DNA of 64,000 nt from Verrucomicrobiota bacterium (GTDB lineage: Bacteria; Verrucomicrobiota; Verrucomicrobiia; Opitutales; UBA953), in contig BGOK01000013.1 in the NCBI GenBank assembly GCA_003569205.1, forward strand, positions 1 to 64,000, written 5' to 3'. Positions 33,055 to 42,464 of the stretch are shown here, one piece after another. Every line of letters starts with the position of its first letter. Position 1 is the first letter of the stretch. A model generated the notes under the pieces. That model had not been told where the DNA came from. It made no database searches and was given only the letters and a program-made list of their open reading frames with translations. A program made the position numbers and the translations under genes.

Positions 33055-33148
33055 GGCTAGAACGCTGTGGAGGGCGGGGGTTATTTTCAATCCCTGCTTT
33101 GCGGTGGCTGGGGTTTGACAGGGGGCAGGGCTTGCACTGCATAGGGGC

Positions 33149-34297
33149 ATGTCGTCGGATGAACGTCTAGGGTCGCATGAACGGGAGCTTTACTCCCGGC
33201 AGATCCGTCTACCCGGGGTCGGTGAGGCCGGGCAGCTCCGGCTGAAATCCGCCAAAGTCTTGGTCCTCGGGGCCGGTGGGTTAGGCTCGCCCGCCGCGCT
33301 CTATTTAGCGGCTGCGGGGGTTGGTCTGCTTGGCATCGCCGATCCAGACCAAGTCGAACTCAGCAATCTCCATCGCCAAGTCCTGCATGGTTTCGACACC
33401 TTGGGCCTGCCGAAGACGATTTCCGCGGCGGAAGCTTTATCGGAAATAAACCCAGGGCTGAAGATCGCCCTACACCCCGAGGGCTTGACCGTCGAGAACG
33501 CCGCCGAGCTCGTGGCGCGCTACGACTTGGTCGTCGATGGTACCGATAATTTCGCCACCCGATTCTTGGCGGCGGATGCCTGCGTCTTAGCTGGCAAGCC
33601 ACTCATCCATGGTAGCGTGATCCGGAGCGAGGGTCAGGTCGGTGTCTTTCTGCCGAAGCAGGGTTGCTATCGTTGTGTCTATCCTGTCATGCCCGCCGCT
33701 GCTTCGGTGCCAACCTGCGCCGAAGCTGGCGTCTGGGGTGCGACCTGCGGGGTGGTAGGCTCCTGGATGGCATCGGAAGTCATCGCAGTTTTACTGGGCC
33801 GTCGGACGCAGTCCCGGTTGCATTTGATCGACGTGGACGCTGGCACCGCGCGCGTGGTGCATTTGGCCGCGGACTCCACCTGTCCAGCGTGCGGTCACCA
33901 ACCGACGATTCTTTCGCTCGAAAAATCTTTCTATCAACCCACCGCCTGCCAGCCACCGCCCACCGCCATGTCCGAACATCCCTTAGAAGTGTCCATCGAG
34001 GAGGCTGCACGCCTGCTCGCCTCCGCCCAGCCACCTTTGCTCATCGATGTGCGCGAGCCCTCCGAGCACGCCACCTGTTCCATTGCCTGTGCCAAGCTCA
34101 TTCCGATGGCCTTGGTGCCAGAACGTTTAGCCGAAATTCCCCAGGGAGTACCTATCCTCATTCACTGCCATCACGGTGGCCGCAGCCTCCGGGTCACCCA
34201 GTTTTTGAGGGCTAAAGGTTATGCCCAGGTCTCCAATGTCCAGGGGGGTATCGATGCCTGGTCCTTGAAGGTCGACCCCAAGGTTCGCCGTTACTGA
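33149..34297 (+). CDS. MoeB/ThiF-type adenylyltransferase fused to rhodanese (MoeBR/MOCS3-like)
   Basis: 382 residues. Residues 1-250 are the E1-like domain: Y-S-R-Q-I-R-L-P-G-V-G, nucleotide loop L-G-A-G-G-L-G-S-P, N-L-H-R-Q-V-L-H, D-G-T-D-N-F-A-T-R and two Cys pairs (C-Y-R-C, C-P-A-C) for zinc. Residues 285-380 are a rhodanese domain with active-site loop I-H-C-H-H-G-G-R-S-L. Such fusions adenylate a ubiquitin-like sulfur carrier (MoaD, ThiS or CysO type) and then load sulfur from a persulfide. No sulfur-carrier gene is in the window, so the pathway served (molybdopterin, thiamine or thio-tRNA) is open. Cytoplasmic. Confidence 0.9.
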   Translation: MSSDERLGSHERELYSRQIRLPGVGEAGQLRLKSAKVLVLGAGGLGSPAALYLAAAGVGLLGIADPDQVELSNLHRQVLHGFDTLGLPKTISAAEALSEINPGLKIALHPEGLTVENAAELVARYDLVVDGTDNFATRFLAADACVLAGKPLIHGSVIRSEGQVGVFLPKQGCYRCVYPVMPAAASVPTCAEAGVWGATCGVVGSWMASEVIAVLLGRRTQSRLHLIDVDAGTARVVHLAADSTCPACGHQPTILSLEKSFYQPTACQPPPTAMSEHPLEVSIEEAARLLASAQPPLLIDVREPSEHATCSIACAKLIPMALVPERLAEIPQGVPILIHCHHGGRSLRVTQFLRAKGYAQVSNVQGGIDAWSLKVDPKVRRY

Positions 34298-34349
34298 CCT
34301 AGTCAAGGCTTGCCGACCCCAGAAAACGCACCTTTTATCCCTCTTAACC

Positions 34350-34949
34350 ATGAAGCGTCTCTCCCTTCTCTTTGTCGCCGCCGGCCTCCTCGTGGGTTGC
34401 GGTCCTTCCCGCATGCCTTCCGACTTCAATGCGAATGCAGGTGGGGGTAATTCCACTGGCCTCGATACCCGCCCGCCAGGTTTCAACGCCATGGCTGACG
34501 CCATCCGTAATGGCAACGTCCCCCCTGAAGCCATCCTGACGACTATCTACTTCGACTTCGATCGTTACACGGTAGACGCCAAGGAGCGTACCAAGCTCGA
34601 CGGTATCGCTGGTCGCGTGAATGCGACTAAGGTCATCATCGCCGGCTACACCGACCATTTCGGCACCGAAGAATACAACCTCGGTCTCTCCGACAAGCGT
34701 GCTCAGAGCGTCCGCGATTACCTCGTGAAGTCGGGCGCTAATCAAAGCTCCACCGAAGTCCTTGCGCTCGGTTCCCAACAGGCCGACAAGAGCGCCGCGG
34801 GCCGCCAGTCCGCTGCGAAGGATCGTAAGGCTATCGTTGTCGACGCGAATTACTCTGGTCCGATTTCTTCGGGTGCCGTTAAGCCTGCGACCGTGACCGC
34901 TCCTGCTTCCGGCAATGCGCCTTCCCCTGCGCCCGTGACCGCTCTCTGA
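34350..34949 (+). CDS. OmpA/Pal-like lipoprotein
   Basis: 199 residues. The signal peptide M-K-R-L-S-L-L-F-V-A-A-G-L-L ends in lipobox L-V-G-C. A Gly/Asn-rich linker leads to an OmpA C-terminal domain (about 60-165): I-Y-F-D-F-D-R-Y-T-V-D, A-G-Y-T-D-H-F-G-T-E-E-Y-N and L-S-D-K-R-A-Q-S-V-R-D-Y-L. The normal peptidoglycan-binding Asp/Arg pair appears as Y-N-x-x-L-S-D-K-R-A. It probably links the outer membrane to the cell wall. A P/A/S tail follows. The gene ends in a strong terminator at 34966-34996. No tol genes are adjacent, so I do not call it pal. Confidence 0.88.
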   Translation: MKRLSLLFVAAGLLVGCGPSRMPSDFNANAGGGNSTGLDTRPPGFNAMADAIRNGNVPPEAILTTIYFDFDRYTVDAKERTKLDGIAGRVNATKVIIAGYTDHFGTEEYNLGLSDKRAQSVRDYLVKSGANQSSTEVLALGSQQADKSAAGRQSAAKDRKAIVVDANYSGPISSGAVKPATVTAPASGNAPSPAPVTAL

Positions 34950-34965
34950 GTTACTTCCCATGAAC

Positions 34966-34996
34966 AAAAAGGCCCGCCAATCGGCGGGCCTTTTTT
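34966..34996. terminator. Bidirectional rho-independent terminator
   Basis: A-run (34966-34970), stem GGCCCGCC/GGCGGGCC (34971-34978 with 34983-34990), 4-base loop AATC, then six T (34991-34996). It ends the OmpA-like gene on the + strand and, with the A-run read as T on the other strand, also the DsbD-like gene on the - strand. Confidence 0.92.
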
Positions 34997-35023
34997 ATAC
35001 CATAACCTTGGTGCCACTAAAGT

Positions 35024-37072
35024 TTATGGCAGGTACCAGTAAAGGTGGGCGAGGGTGAGAACATAAAGCAGAACCGCCGATGTCTTCCCGATTAGACGTT
35101 CACGGTCGGTGCGATGCGGGGCACCCCAGCGACCCCAAATCCAGCAGGCGGTGGCTAACACGGCGAGGCCGAGCGAGGCGTCGCGCACCCAGCCGCGATC
35201 TTCGACTTGAGAGTTAAGGACCCAGAGCAAATAGAGCGCGTAGGCAAAGAGCGGGAAAGCCATCGCTTGTTTGAGCGTCTCCATCCATTCGCCCGGGCGG
35301 GGCAGGAGGTTAGTAAGCTTGGGGAAGATGGAGAGCAGGAGATAGGGGATGGCCATCCCCAGGCCGATCACGACGAAGAAGAGTAACGTCTCACCGGATG
35401 CACGGTCCTTATCGAGGGCGAAGCCCAGCGCCGCCCCGAGACCAGGCGCCGTGCAGGGTGTGGCGACGGCGGTGGCGAGTACGCCCGAGAAGAAAGCCCC
35501 CGAAGCACCGCCTTGCGGTTCAGCGCCCGCGGCGGTCCCTGCCAACCCCGTACCGATTTCGAAGACCCCTGCCAGGCTCAAGCCGAGCGTCACCATCAGT
35601 ACGCAAGTACCAAGCACGAAGCCCGGGGATTGCATCTGGAAGCCCCAGCCGACGGAGTTACCACCCGCTTTGAGGGCGAGGATAACGCCCCCTAACGCGA
35701 GGAAGCTGAGCACGACTCCGAGCGAGTAAAGCAGGCCATTGCGGATAACGACCCCACGGTCAGCGCCGGCTTCGCGTGCAAACCCCAAGACCTTGAGGCC
35801 GATGACTGGGAAGACGCAGGGCATGAGGTTAAGCAGGGCGCCGCCACCGAAGGCCAGCAGAAGCCACACCACGTAACCATGGGACTCATTGGCGGCCCGA
35901 TATTCTTTGCCGGCGCTAATCGCACTGAGGGCTGCGAGCACTTCGTCATCGGAGATCACTTCAGACAGTAAGGCCGTCGGGGCACCTTGCTTAAGAAAGA
36001 CATTACATGGCACGCCGCTGCGGCCGTACTTGGTGAGTTCGGCCGCGATGACCGCATCCTTTTTAGTCCAGTCGGCCTTCATGAGAACCACGCCCTTATC
36101 GGCGAAAGCGGCGGCGACGACATCATGCTTGTAGACACGTTTGTTAATCTGACAGGTCGCGCACCATTCGGCCGTGAAATCGATATAGACCGTCTGGCCG
36201 GCAGCTAGAGCCTTGGCTTCGGCCTCTGGCGACCATGGGAGCCAAGCAGAGTTACCCTTGGGCGTTTCCTTAGTGGTATTGGCGGGAGCAGGGGTCGTGC
36301 TGCCAGCGGCGGGGAGAGCTTCCACGCGGTGCCAAGTGCCACTGGTGTCTTGGGCGGCGAAGACGACGGGGCCCGTTTCCAGCTTCTCAGTAGCGTCCTT
36401 AAGGCTAAAGGATTTCGTGGTCGCGTCCTGCTTCTGCTTAAACACGCCTTCGGGGGAAAGGACGCCGCGTTCCGGGAACCATACCTTGGAGAGAACCAAC
36501 TTGGCCTCCGCCGGCGGGGTCACTGTCAGCGTGTCGGCCTTGACGGTATAACTGGCGCGGACGATGGGACGTAGATCACCGTACAGCTTGGGGTCGTGCT
36601 TAACGGCGGCATTACCAGGACCGACCTTGAGTTTCAGGGAGACCTCCTTGTCGAACGGGTAGCAGCCCTTGTCGTCGCACTCGAGCCATTCGACCTTCGC
36701 CTTTAAGTTGAGTTCGCCCGTGGCGGTGGCGGGGATGGTTAATTCAAGGAGCAACAACGTTTCGTATTCATGGACGAAATTATAGATGCCCTTTTGGTCG
36801 AGCATCTTGGGGCCGGGGTAGAGCAGGGGGCCTGAGGTCGTCCCGGCGGCGTCTTGCCATTCGATCGTCGGGTTTTGGCCAGCATCGCCGGGATTCTTCC
36901 AGTAGATATGGAAGTGATCGTCGCAAACAAAGCGCACCGCGACCATAGCCTTTTGGCCGGGACGGATATCAGGCGTCAGGTTGACGAGGTCGACCTTGGT
37001 GTGGGACGCGGCGTCGGCGAGCGGAGTTAGCCAAAGGTAGCCGAGCAAAAGGAGGGTAAGCAGTCGCTTCAT
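35024..37072 (-). CDS. DsbD-like thiol:disulfide interchange protein, permuted domain order
   Basis: 682 residues with a signal peptide. Domain order is N-domain, thioredoxin, membrane. Residues 20-150 are a DsbD alpha-like domain with W-L-E-C-D-D-K-G-C-Y-P-F. A thioredoxin domain at about 290-385 has T-A-E-W-C-A-T-C-Q-I-N. Eight or so membrane segments from about 395 hold the two partner cysteines L-M-P-C-V-F-P-V-I-G and A-T-P-C-T-A-P-G. In classical DsbD the thioredoxin domain is C-terminal, so here it lies before the membrane part. The protein should carry electrons from cytoplasmic thioredoxin to periplasmic reductases such as the TlpA-like protein at 17956 or the SCO-like protein at 51368. 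Confidence 0.88.
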   Translation of the reverse strand: MKRLLTLLLLGYLWLTPLADAASHTKVDLVNLTPDIRPGQKAMVAVRFVCDDHFHIYWKNPGDAGQNPTIEWQDAAGTTSGPLLYPGPKMLDQKGIYNFVHEYETLLLLELTIPATATGELNLKAKVEWLECDDKGCYPFDKEVSLKLKVGPGNAAVKHDPKLYGDLRPIVRASYTVKADTLTVTPPAEAKLVLSKVWFPERGVLSPEGVFKQKQDATTKSFSLKDATEKLETGPVVFAAQDTSGTWHRVEALPAAGSTTPAPANTTKETPKGNSAWLPWSPEAEAKALAAGQTVYIDFTAEWCATCQINKRVYKHDVVAAAFADKGVVLMKADWTKKDAVIAAELTKYGRSGVPCNVFLKQGAPTALLSEVISDDEVLAALSAISAGKEYRAANESHGYVVWLLLAFGGGALLNLMPCVFPVIGLKVLGFAREAGADRGVVIRNGLLYSLGVVLSFLALGGVILALKAGGNSVGWGFQMQSPGFVLGTCVLMVTLGLSLAGVFEIGTGLAGTAAGAEPQGGASGAFFSGVLATAVATPCTAPGLGAALGFALDKDRASGETLLFFVVIGLGMAIPYLLLSIFPKLTNLLPRPGEWMETLKQAMAFPLFAYALYLLWVLNSQVEDRGWVRDASLGLAVLATACWIWGRWGAPHRTDRERLIGKTSAVLLYVLTLAHLYWYLP

Positions 37073-37112
37073 GGCCTCGAAGTTGGCGGATTCCCTGCCG
37101 GAGGCAAGGCAA

Positions 37113-37128
37113 CCTCGGCCACCCGAGG
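37113..37128 (-). terminator. Weak hairpin after the ATP-grasp-like gene
   Basis: Stem CCTCGG/CCGAGG (37113-37118 with 37123-37128, 4-base loop), five bases past the stop of the 37133 gene, on the minus strand. The T-run is poor (TTGCCTTGCC), so it is a doubtful terminator and may only be a small stem. Confidence 0.3.
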
Positions 37129-37132
37129 GATA

Positions 37133-38530
37133 TTAGGCCGTGGCGCTGACCAGTTTGCAGGGCAGTAAGGCGGCGTCTTTCATCCCGTGGATGATCTTCT
37201 TGTCGGCTGGGCAGAACGTCGAAAGTACCCCTGAAAGCTCCACGGTATCCCCATCGACGAAGTAGTAAGGGCAAAGACGCACGCGGCCATCGGCTGGGAC
37301 GACCGAGCCATCCTCCGCGTAGACCGGGTGGCTCAGACGGGAGGGCTTATGGTATTCCTGCATCACGTGGAAGGTGTCGTTCTCTGGGTCGAGGGCGCGC
37401 TCGATAGCCTCGAGCCACTCCTCGCGGGAGACGTCGCTACCGAGGGTCACGCTGCGGGCCCCCCAAGCGGTTTCATGGAAGCCGCTCGCCTTGATGATGA
37501 GGTTACGTTCCCGCTGGGAGGCCTCAGCTAATTCGGTCCAATCTCGAATCGGGCGGCCGTTGACGAGCGGGGCGTGGAGCACGGCAGTTGGCGGTAAGTC
37601 GGTCTTCTCCATGATCCACGTCTTTGGCACAATGCGGAACAAGGCCTCATGATGGTCTTCGGGGAGGTTCTCCTTCCAGAACTCTGAAAGCATCGGGTGA
37701 TGGAGTAAGGCGAGGCCAAGCTTCTCTTCCTGGTAAGCTTTCATCGGTGGGGTCAGCGCCACTTGGCCAGCCTCAACCCCATTGAAAATCCCGTCGGCCC
37801 CCTTGACGTTGGCGAGGTCGAAGAGCTCAAAGAAACGATAGATTAGGTCAACCTTCCGCGGTGCACCGTCGACGGGGATATAGGTCTCGGAGCCCATCTG
37901 CATGAGTTGTCCCGGGTCGACCACGTGAACGTCATGGCCGAGCGAGCGGAGCTTTTCACCCAGCCAAAGGAATTCAGGACGGTAGGTCGCGGCTTCTTCG
38001 CTGACCACGATGGCCACGAGTGGGAAGCGGTTCGATGGAGTCAGTCGACCCAGGGCGGCGAAGAAACGCTCCGGCATGGTCGTCGAGCCGATCAGGGTAG
38101 AGCAGTCCTCGGAGTAGACCTCATTCAAGTAGGCGGTGAGACCGACGCCGCCGGGGACACTATCTAACTCCGTCATCGTGAAGCCCTCGTCGGTGATGAG
38201 CAGATCGGGCCGCAGCACCACGGGGCACTGTCCTTTGACCGAGCGGTGGCGGCCGTGTTCAATCAGCCCTTGGGGCTTATAGCGATCGAGGTATTCCGAG
38301 ACCCACTTGGCGTGAACCTCCCGATTTCGGAGGATTTTCTTATCCGTAAAAGAACGGACGTAGAGCCGTTCCAGCGCCCGATGGTAGCTCAGGCAGGCAG
38401 CCCCAATGCGCTTGAGGTCTTTGACTTGGGCTTCGGAGAGCGGCCACGGCTCCGGCGAAAGCTTCCAGATCTTATCCGCGAAGAGCGGCTGATCGAGGAG
38501 CTTGGAGCGCAGGGTGGCTTGGCTGGGCAT
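37133..38530 (-). CDS. ATP-grasp-like protein of unknown function
   Basis: 465 residues from the ATG of M-P-S-Q-A-T-L-R-S-K; earlier in-frame sequence would only add a Pro/Ser/Arg-rich stretch. Segments T-E-L-D-S-V-P-G-G-V-G-L-T, L-I-I-K-A-S-G-F-H-E-T-A-W-G-A-R-S-V and G-V-L-S-T-F-C-P-A-D-K-K look like the pre-ATP-grasp/ATP-grasp pattern of amide ligases such as glutathionylspermidine-synthase relatives. I cannot name a family with confidence. It is cytoplasmic, with no signal peptide or membrane segment. It follows prfB by 19 bases and probably shares its transcript. Confidence 0.65.
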   Translation of the reverse strand: MPSQATLRSKLLDQPLFADKIWKLSPEPWPLSEAQVKDLKRIGAACLSYHRALERLYVRSFTDKKILRNREVHAKWVSEYLDRYKPQGLIEHGRHRSVKGQCPVVLRPDLLITDEGFTMTELDSVPGGVGLTAYLNEVYSEDCSTLIGSTTMPERFFAALGRLTPSNRFPLVAIVVSEEAATYRPEFLWLGEKLRSLGHDVHVVDPGQLMQMGSETYIPVDGAPRKVDLIYRFFELFDLANVKGADGIFNGVEAGQVALTPPMKAYQEEKLGLALLHHPMLSEFWKENLPEDHHEALFRIVPKTWIMEKTDLPPTAVLHAPLVNGRPIRDWTELAEASQRERNLIIKASGFHETAWGARSVTLGSDVSREEWLEAIERALDPENDTFHVMQEYHKPSRLSHPVYAEDGSVVPADGRVRLCPYYFVDGDTVELSGVLSTFCPADKKIIHGMKDAALLPCKLVSATA

Positions 38531-38549
38531 GGGGACGGGGTGAAGACGC

Positions 38550-39695
38550 TTAGTCTTCGATCTTGATGTCCTTATTGCGCGTGCGGGGGCCGCCTGCGCG
38601 GAGCCAGCCGTTGATGAAGGCGTCGATATCGCCATCCATCACTGCCTGAATATTACCGGTCTCAACGCCCGTGCGGAGGTCTTTCACCATCTGGTAAGGC
38701 TGGAAAACGTAAGAGCGGATTTGGTTACCCCAGCCGATGTCACCCTTTTCGCCGTAGTACTTCTCCATCTCGGCACGCTTATCGTCGAGGGTCTTTTCGT
38801 AGATACGGGCGCGGAGGATCTTCATCGCCAAGGCGCGATTCTTGACCTGCGAGCGTTCGCGTTGGCAAGCCACCACGATGCCCGTGGGGATGTGCGTGAG
38901 GCGCACGGCTGATTCGGTTTTATTAACGTGCTGGCCGCCCTTGCCGCTGGAGCGGTAGACGTCGACCCGGAGGTCGGCTTCTTCAATCTCGATTTCAATG
39001 TCGTCGTCGATTTCAGCGACAACGTCGACGGAGGCGAACGACGTGTGGCGGCGCGCATTGGCGTCGAAAGGGGAGATGCGAACGAGACGGTGGACGCCAC
39101 GTTCGGCCTTGATGTAGCCGTAGGCGTTGGGACCTTCGAGGCGGAAGGTGGCTTGACTGATGCCCGCGCCTTCACCTTCGGCGACGTCTTCGATTTCAAC
39201 CTTAAATCCGCGGCGTTCGGCCCAGCGGGTATACATGCGGAAGAGGAGATCAGCCCAGTCGTTGGATTCCGTACCGCCCGCGCCGGCCTTCACGGTGACG
39301 ATGGCGTTGGACTTGTCATGTAAGCCGGAAAGGAAAGAGGCGATCTCGAGTTCGGCGACTTCAGCTAGCATGTCGCTGGCGAGGGTGCGCAGCTCTTCGA
39401 CCTCGGCGTCGGCGGAGCCGTCGGGAGACTCGACGATTAATTCGGCTAAGGTCTTGGCATCCTCGAGTTTCCGACGAAAGACAATTTGCGGGCTGATGAT
39501 CGTCTTATAGCCGTTGCACTCGGAAATGACCTTCTGGGCGGACTTCTGGCTATCCCAGAAGTTAGGGGCGGTCATCTGTTCTTCGAGCTTGCCGATCAAT
39601 ACCTGTTTACCGGCGACATCCAGGAACTTCCAGAGGTAGCCCGAGCGACGTTCAACCTCCTCAAGATGGGCGCGGATTTCAGGGGGGATATACAT
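38550..39695 (-). CDS. prfB: Peptide chain release factor 2
   Basis: 381 residues from ATG 39695 ([11 protein letters not shown]). The stop-codon recognition motif is [12 protein letters not shown] (the S-P-F tripeptide of RF2) and the peptidyl-transferase motif [12 protein letters not shown]. It ends translation at UGA and UAA. Many bacteria regulate prfB through a programmed +1 frameshift at an early in-frame UGA; here the region after S-G-Y-L-W-K-F-L-D is continuous with no stop, so that control is absent. A start at 39734 would add 13 residues. It is transcribed together with the ATP-grasp-like gene. Confidence 0.95.
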   Translation of the reverse strand: MYIPPEIRAHLEEVERRSGYLWKFLDVAGKQVLIGKLEEQMTAPNFWDSQKSAQKVISECNGYKTIISPQIVFRRKLEDAKTLAELIVESPDGSADAEVEELRTLASDMLAEVAELEIASFLSGLHDKSNAIVTVKAGAGGTESNDWADLLFRMYTRWAERRGFKVEIEDVAEGEGAGISQATFRLEGPNAYGYIKAERGVHRLVRISPFDANARRHTSFASVDVVAEIDDDIEIEIEEADLRVDVYRSSGKGGQHVNKTESAVRLTHIPTGIVVACQRERSQVKNRALAMKILRARIYEKTLDDKRAEMEKYYGEKGDIGWGNQIRSYVFQPYQMVKDLRTGVETGNIQAVMDGDIDAFINGWLRAGGPRTRNKDIKIED

Positions 39696-39909
39696 GGACG
39701 AAGAGCGGGAAGGACGAAGAGACCCTTGGAACAAGGGGAAAGAAGGGGATAGGGGGGCTCCCCTTATTTTTCAATGGCATTGTTGATTTACTCCACCCGC
39801 TTAAAAGCTTCCAGCGGGTCCGAGCAGACGATGCTCGCAGGGGAAAGACACGGTAAATAACCCACGCCAGACGCTTGCGCCCGCCTGCCTGAGGGGCATA
39901 CCTGACAGC

Positions 39910-42464
39910 ATGTCATTTCTTGAAGGCCTTAGCTTCAGTCAGATTGCCGGCCCCGACCCCGAAAGACGCTTACTAGCGAACGGCTTGGAGGTCATCTACG
40001 TGCACCGTCCGCACATTGGCTTATGTACGGTCCAGGCGTGGGTGCGGACCGGGAGCGCACAGGAAGGGCGCTGGGAAGGCTCCGGCATTTCGCATTACCT
40101 CGAACACATGGTCTTCAAGGGCACGGGGCGTTTCACGAATCGTGAACTAACCGAAACCGTCCATCGTTCGGGCGGTAATTCCAACGCCTACACGACCTTT
40201 GACCGCACCGTCTACCACATCGATGCCCCGCAGGAAGGTTTTGAAACCGCCATGGAAGCCTTGTCCGAGATGGTCTTCGACCCCTTGATTTCTGACGCGG
40301 ACTGCAAGATGGAGCGCGAGGTGATTCTCCGCGAAATCGCGATGCGCGATGATGAGCACGACAGTATTTTAGCGGAGCAGGTGCTGGCGGAGACCTTACG
40401 AAATCACCCGATGCGTCATCCGATTATCGGACACCGCGAACTCTTTATCCGGATCACCCCGAGAATCTTCGGGCCTATCATGCGGGTCGATACGCTCCCA
40501 GTAATGTCGTGCTCGCTTTGGGTGGCTCGATGGAACCAGAGGAAGCCTTTGCTTCAGCGGAACGTTGGTTTGCGCGCTTCTCCCGTCGCCCCGGCCTCGA
40601 GGTGATTCCCGCCTTTGAACCGCCCCAAGCGGGTCCCCGCCGTTGCGACTTAGTTCGGGATGTCTCGACCACTAAGGGCGTGGCGACGTGGCGGGTCCCG
40701 GGCTTCTTCGAGCAAGGCCGCGCGCCGCTGGACTTATGCCTCGGTGTTCTAGGTTCTGGGAACAGCTCCTTGCTTTGGGACGAGCTCCGGGAGAAGCGCA
40801 AACTTGTGCATGCCATCGACGCCCATGTCATGGGTATCCGCGATGTCGGCTTAGCCTGGTTGAGTTGGATTGGGGATGCCGGCACGGATGCCGCTGCGGT
40901 GGAGCGGGCTTATTTTGAAGTCATTGATGGACTCCTCCAGAAAGGGGTATCGCAAACCCAATTGGACAAGGTGCGCCGCCAGTCCGTTGTCTCGATGGTC
41001 AACGGCCTGAAGAGCATCCATGCGGCCGTGGCGCGTTATGGTTACGCCGCGTGTGTGGGCCATGACATCTCTTGGCCCCGCCGTGGCGTCGAGGAACTCG
41101 CCAAGGTCACGCCGGAGGAACTCACCAAGTCTGCCCGGCAGTGGTTGAAGCCTGAGACCGTGACGCAAGCGACCATGCGTGGACAGAAGGTCGCGGAAGT
41201 CGTGCTAGCACGCCGACCGACGCTTGCGTCCGAAACCTTTGAACTCATTACCCTGGCAAACGGCGTCCGCGTCCTCCTGCAGCCCGACAAAGCCATCCCC
41301 AAGGCAGGCTTCGGGGTGTTTGTGGCTGCTGGTACGGCCTACGAAGAGGCCAGCAAGCGTGGGACTACTGGTTTGTTATCGACCTTGCTCACCCGTGATA
41401 CGGCCAAGCGCACTAAAGAAGAAGTTGCGAGTCAGGTCGATGCCATGGGCGCAACTTTCGCGGATTACGGTTCGCAAATCACCTGCGGCGTCTGGGGCGA
41501 AGCGCTGAGCTCTGACTTCGCCAAGATCGCCGAGTTAGTCACCGACGGGGTACTCTGCCCAAAGTTATTACCCGAAACCTTTGAAACAGAACGCTCCGCC
41601 GCCATCGCGGCCTGTCGTGAGGCCGAAGACGATATTGTCGAAAAGGCACGCCTGCGTCTCCTGCAGCAGTTCTTTGGCGACCACCCCCTCGGCGTCGATG
41701 CCTCCGGCACACCGGAGACTTTAGCGGCGATTACGACTACCGATTTGGCGAGCTTACATCAGCAACTCGTCGTGGCGGGTAATCTGGTGGTGGGCATCAG
41801 CGGTTCCTACGATCGCCAGATGGCCTTGGACTTCGTTGAGACCCGTTTCGGGCATCTCCCTAAGGTCGGCTTTGATACCAAAGGGTTACCCACCCACGCC
41901 CCACGGAAAGCCCAAAGTGAGCGCCATGAAGCCGTCGGAGAGCAGGCCGTTGTTTGCGTGGCTTACCCGCATTGCGGCTTCGGCCCCGACCTCGTGACAT
42001 CCGCTAACATCGCTGAAGAATTACTCAGTGGCATGGCGAGTGGCCTCTTCCATCGCGTCCGCGAGGAGAAAGGGTTGGCCTATTTCGTTGGGGCGACCCG
42101 CGTCGAGACCGTCGATCAAGGCATGTTCTACTTGTATGCCGGCACCACGGCCGAAGCTGCGCAAGAGGTCCTCCAGGAAATGGAGTCCGAACTCGTACGC
42201 CTGCGTAAAGGCCAGTTTAAGCCCGAGGAAATTGAGGACGCCAAGCGTCGCCTGCGAGTTAGCCGTCGCCAGGGCCGTCAATCCGCCGGCGCTCGAATGC
42301 AGGGCGCCATGGTCCGCGAACTGGTCGGGCTGGGCGCCAACTTCGATGCCGAGTGGGATCGACGCATGGCCGCAACGGATGGTCGTTCCGTCCAGTCTTT
42401 TGCCCAGCGTTATCTTGATCCCCAACTCGCGCAGACTTTAGTCGTCCTGCCGAAAAAGGTTTAG
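39910..42464 (+). CDS. M16 zinc peptidase, two-domain, frameshifted
   Basis: The first part (from ATG 39910) carries the inverted zinc motif H-Y-L-E-H-M-V-F-K-G-T and E-R-E-V-I-L-R-E-I-A-M-R-D. It leaves frame near 40457, after H-R-E-L-F-I-R-I-T, and the second part opens in another frame reading E-N-L-R-A-Y-H-A-G-R-Y-A-P-S-N and runs to 42464. One more C in CCCC (40457-40460) would give about 851 residues with two M16 halves (the second from about A-N-G-V-R-V-L-L-Q-P-D-K, without a zinc motif), the normal single-chain M16 layout. Since both parts keep family conservation, this is probably a sequence error or a very recent mutation. It overlaps the MFS gene tail to tail by 4 bases. No signal peptide. 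Confidence 0.82.

Noticed and set aside
40509-42464. A separate M16-like gene starting inside the first
   Set aside because: Its first residues continue the upstream M16 fold (E-N-L-R-A-Y-H), so both are one gene with a frameshift.
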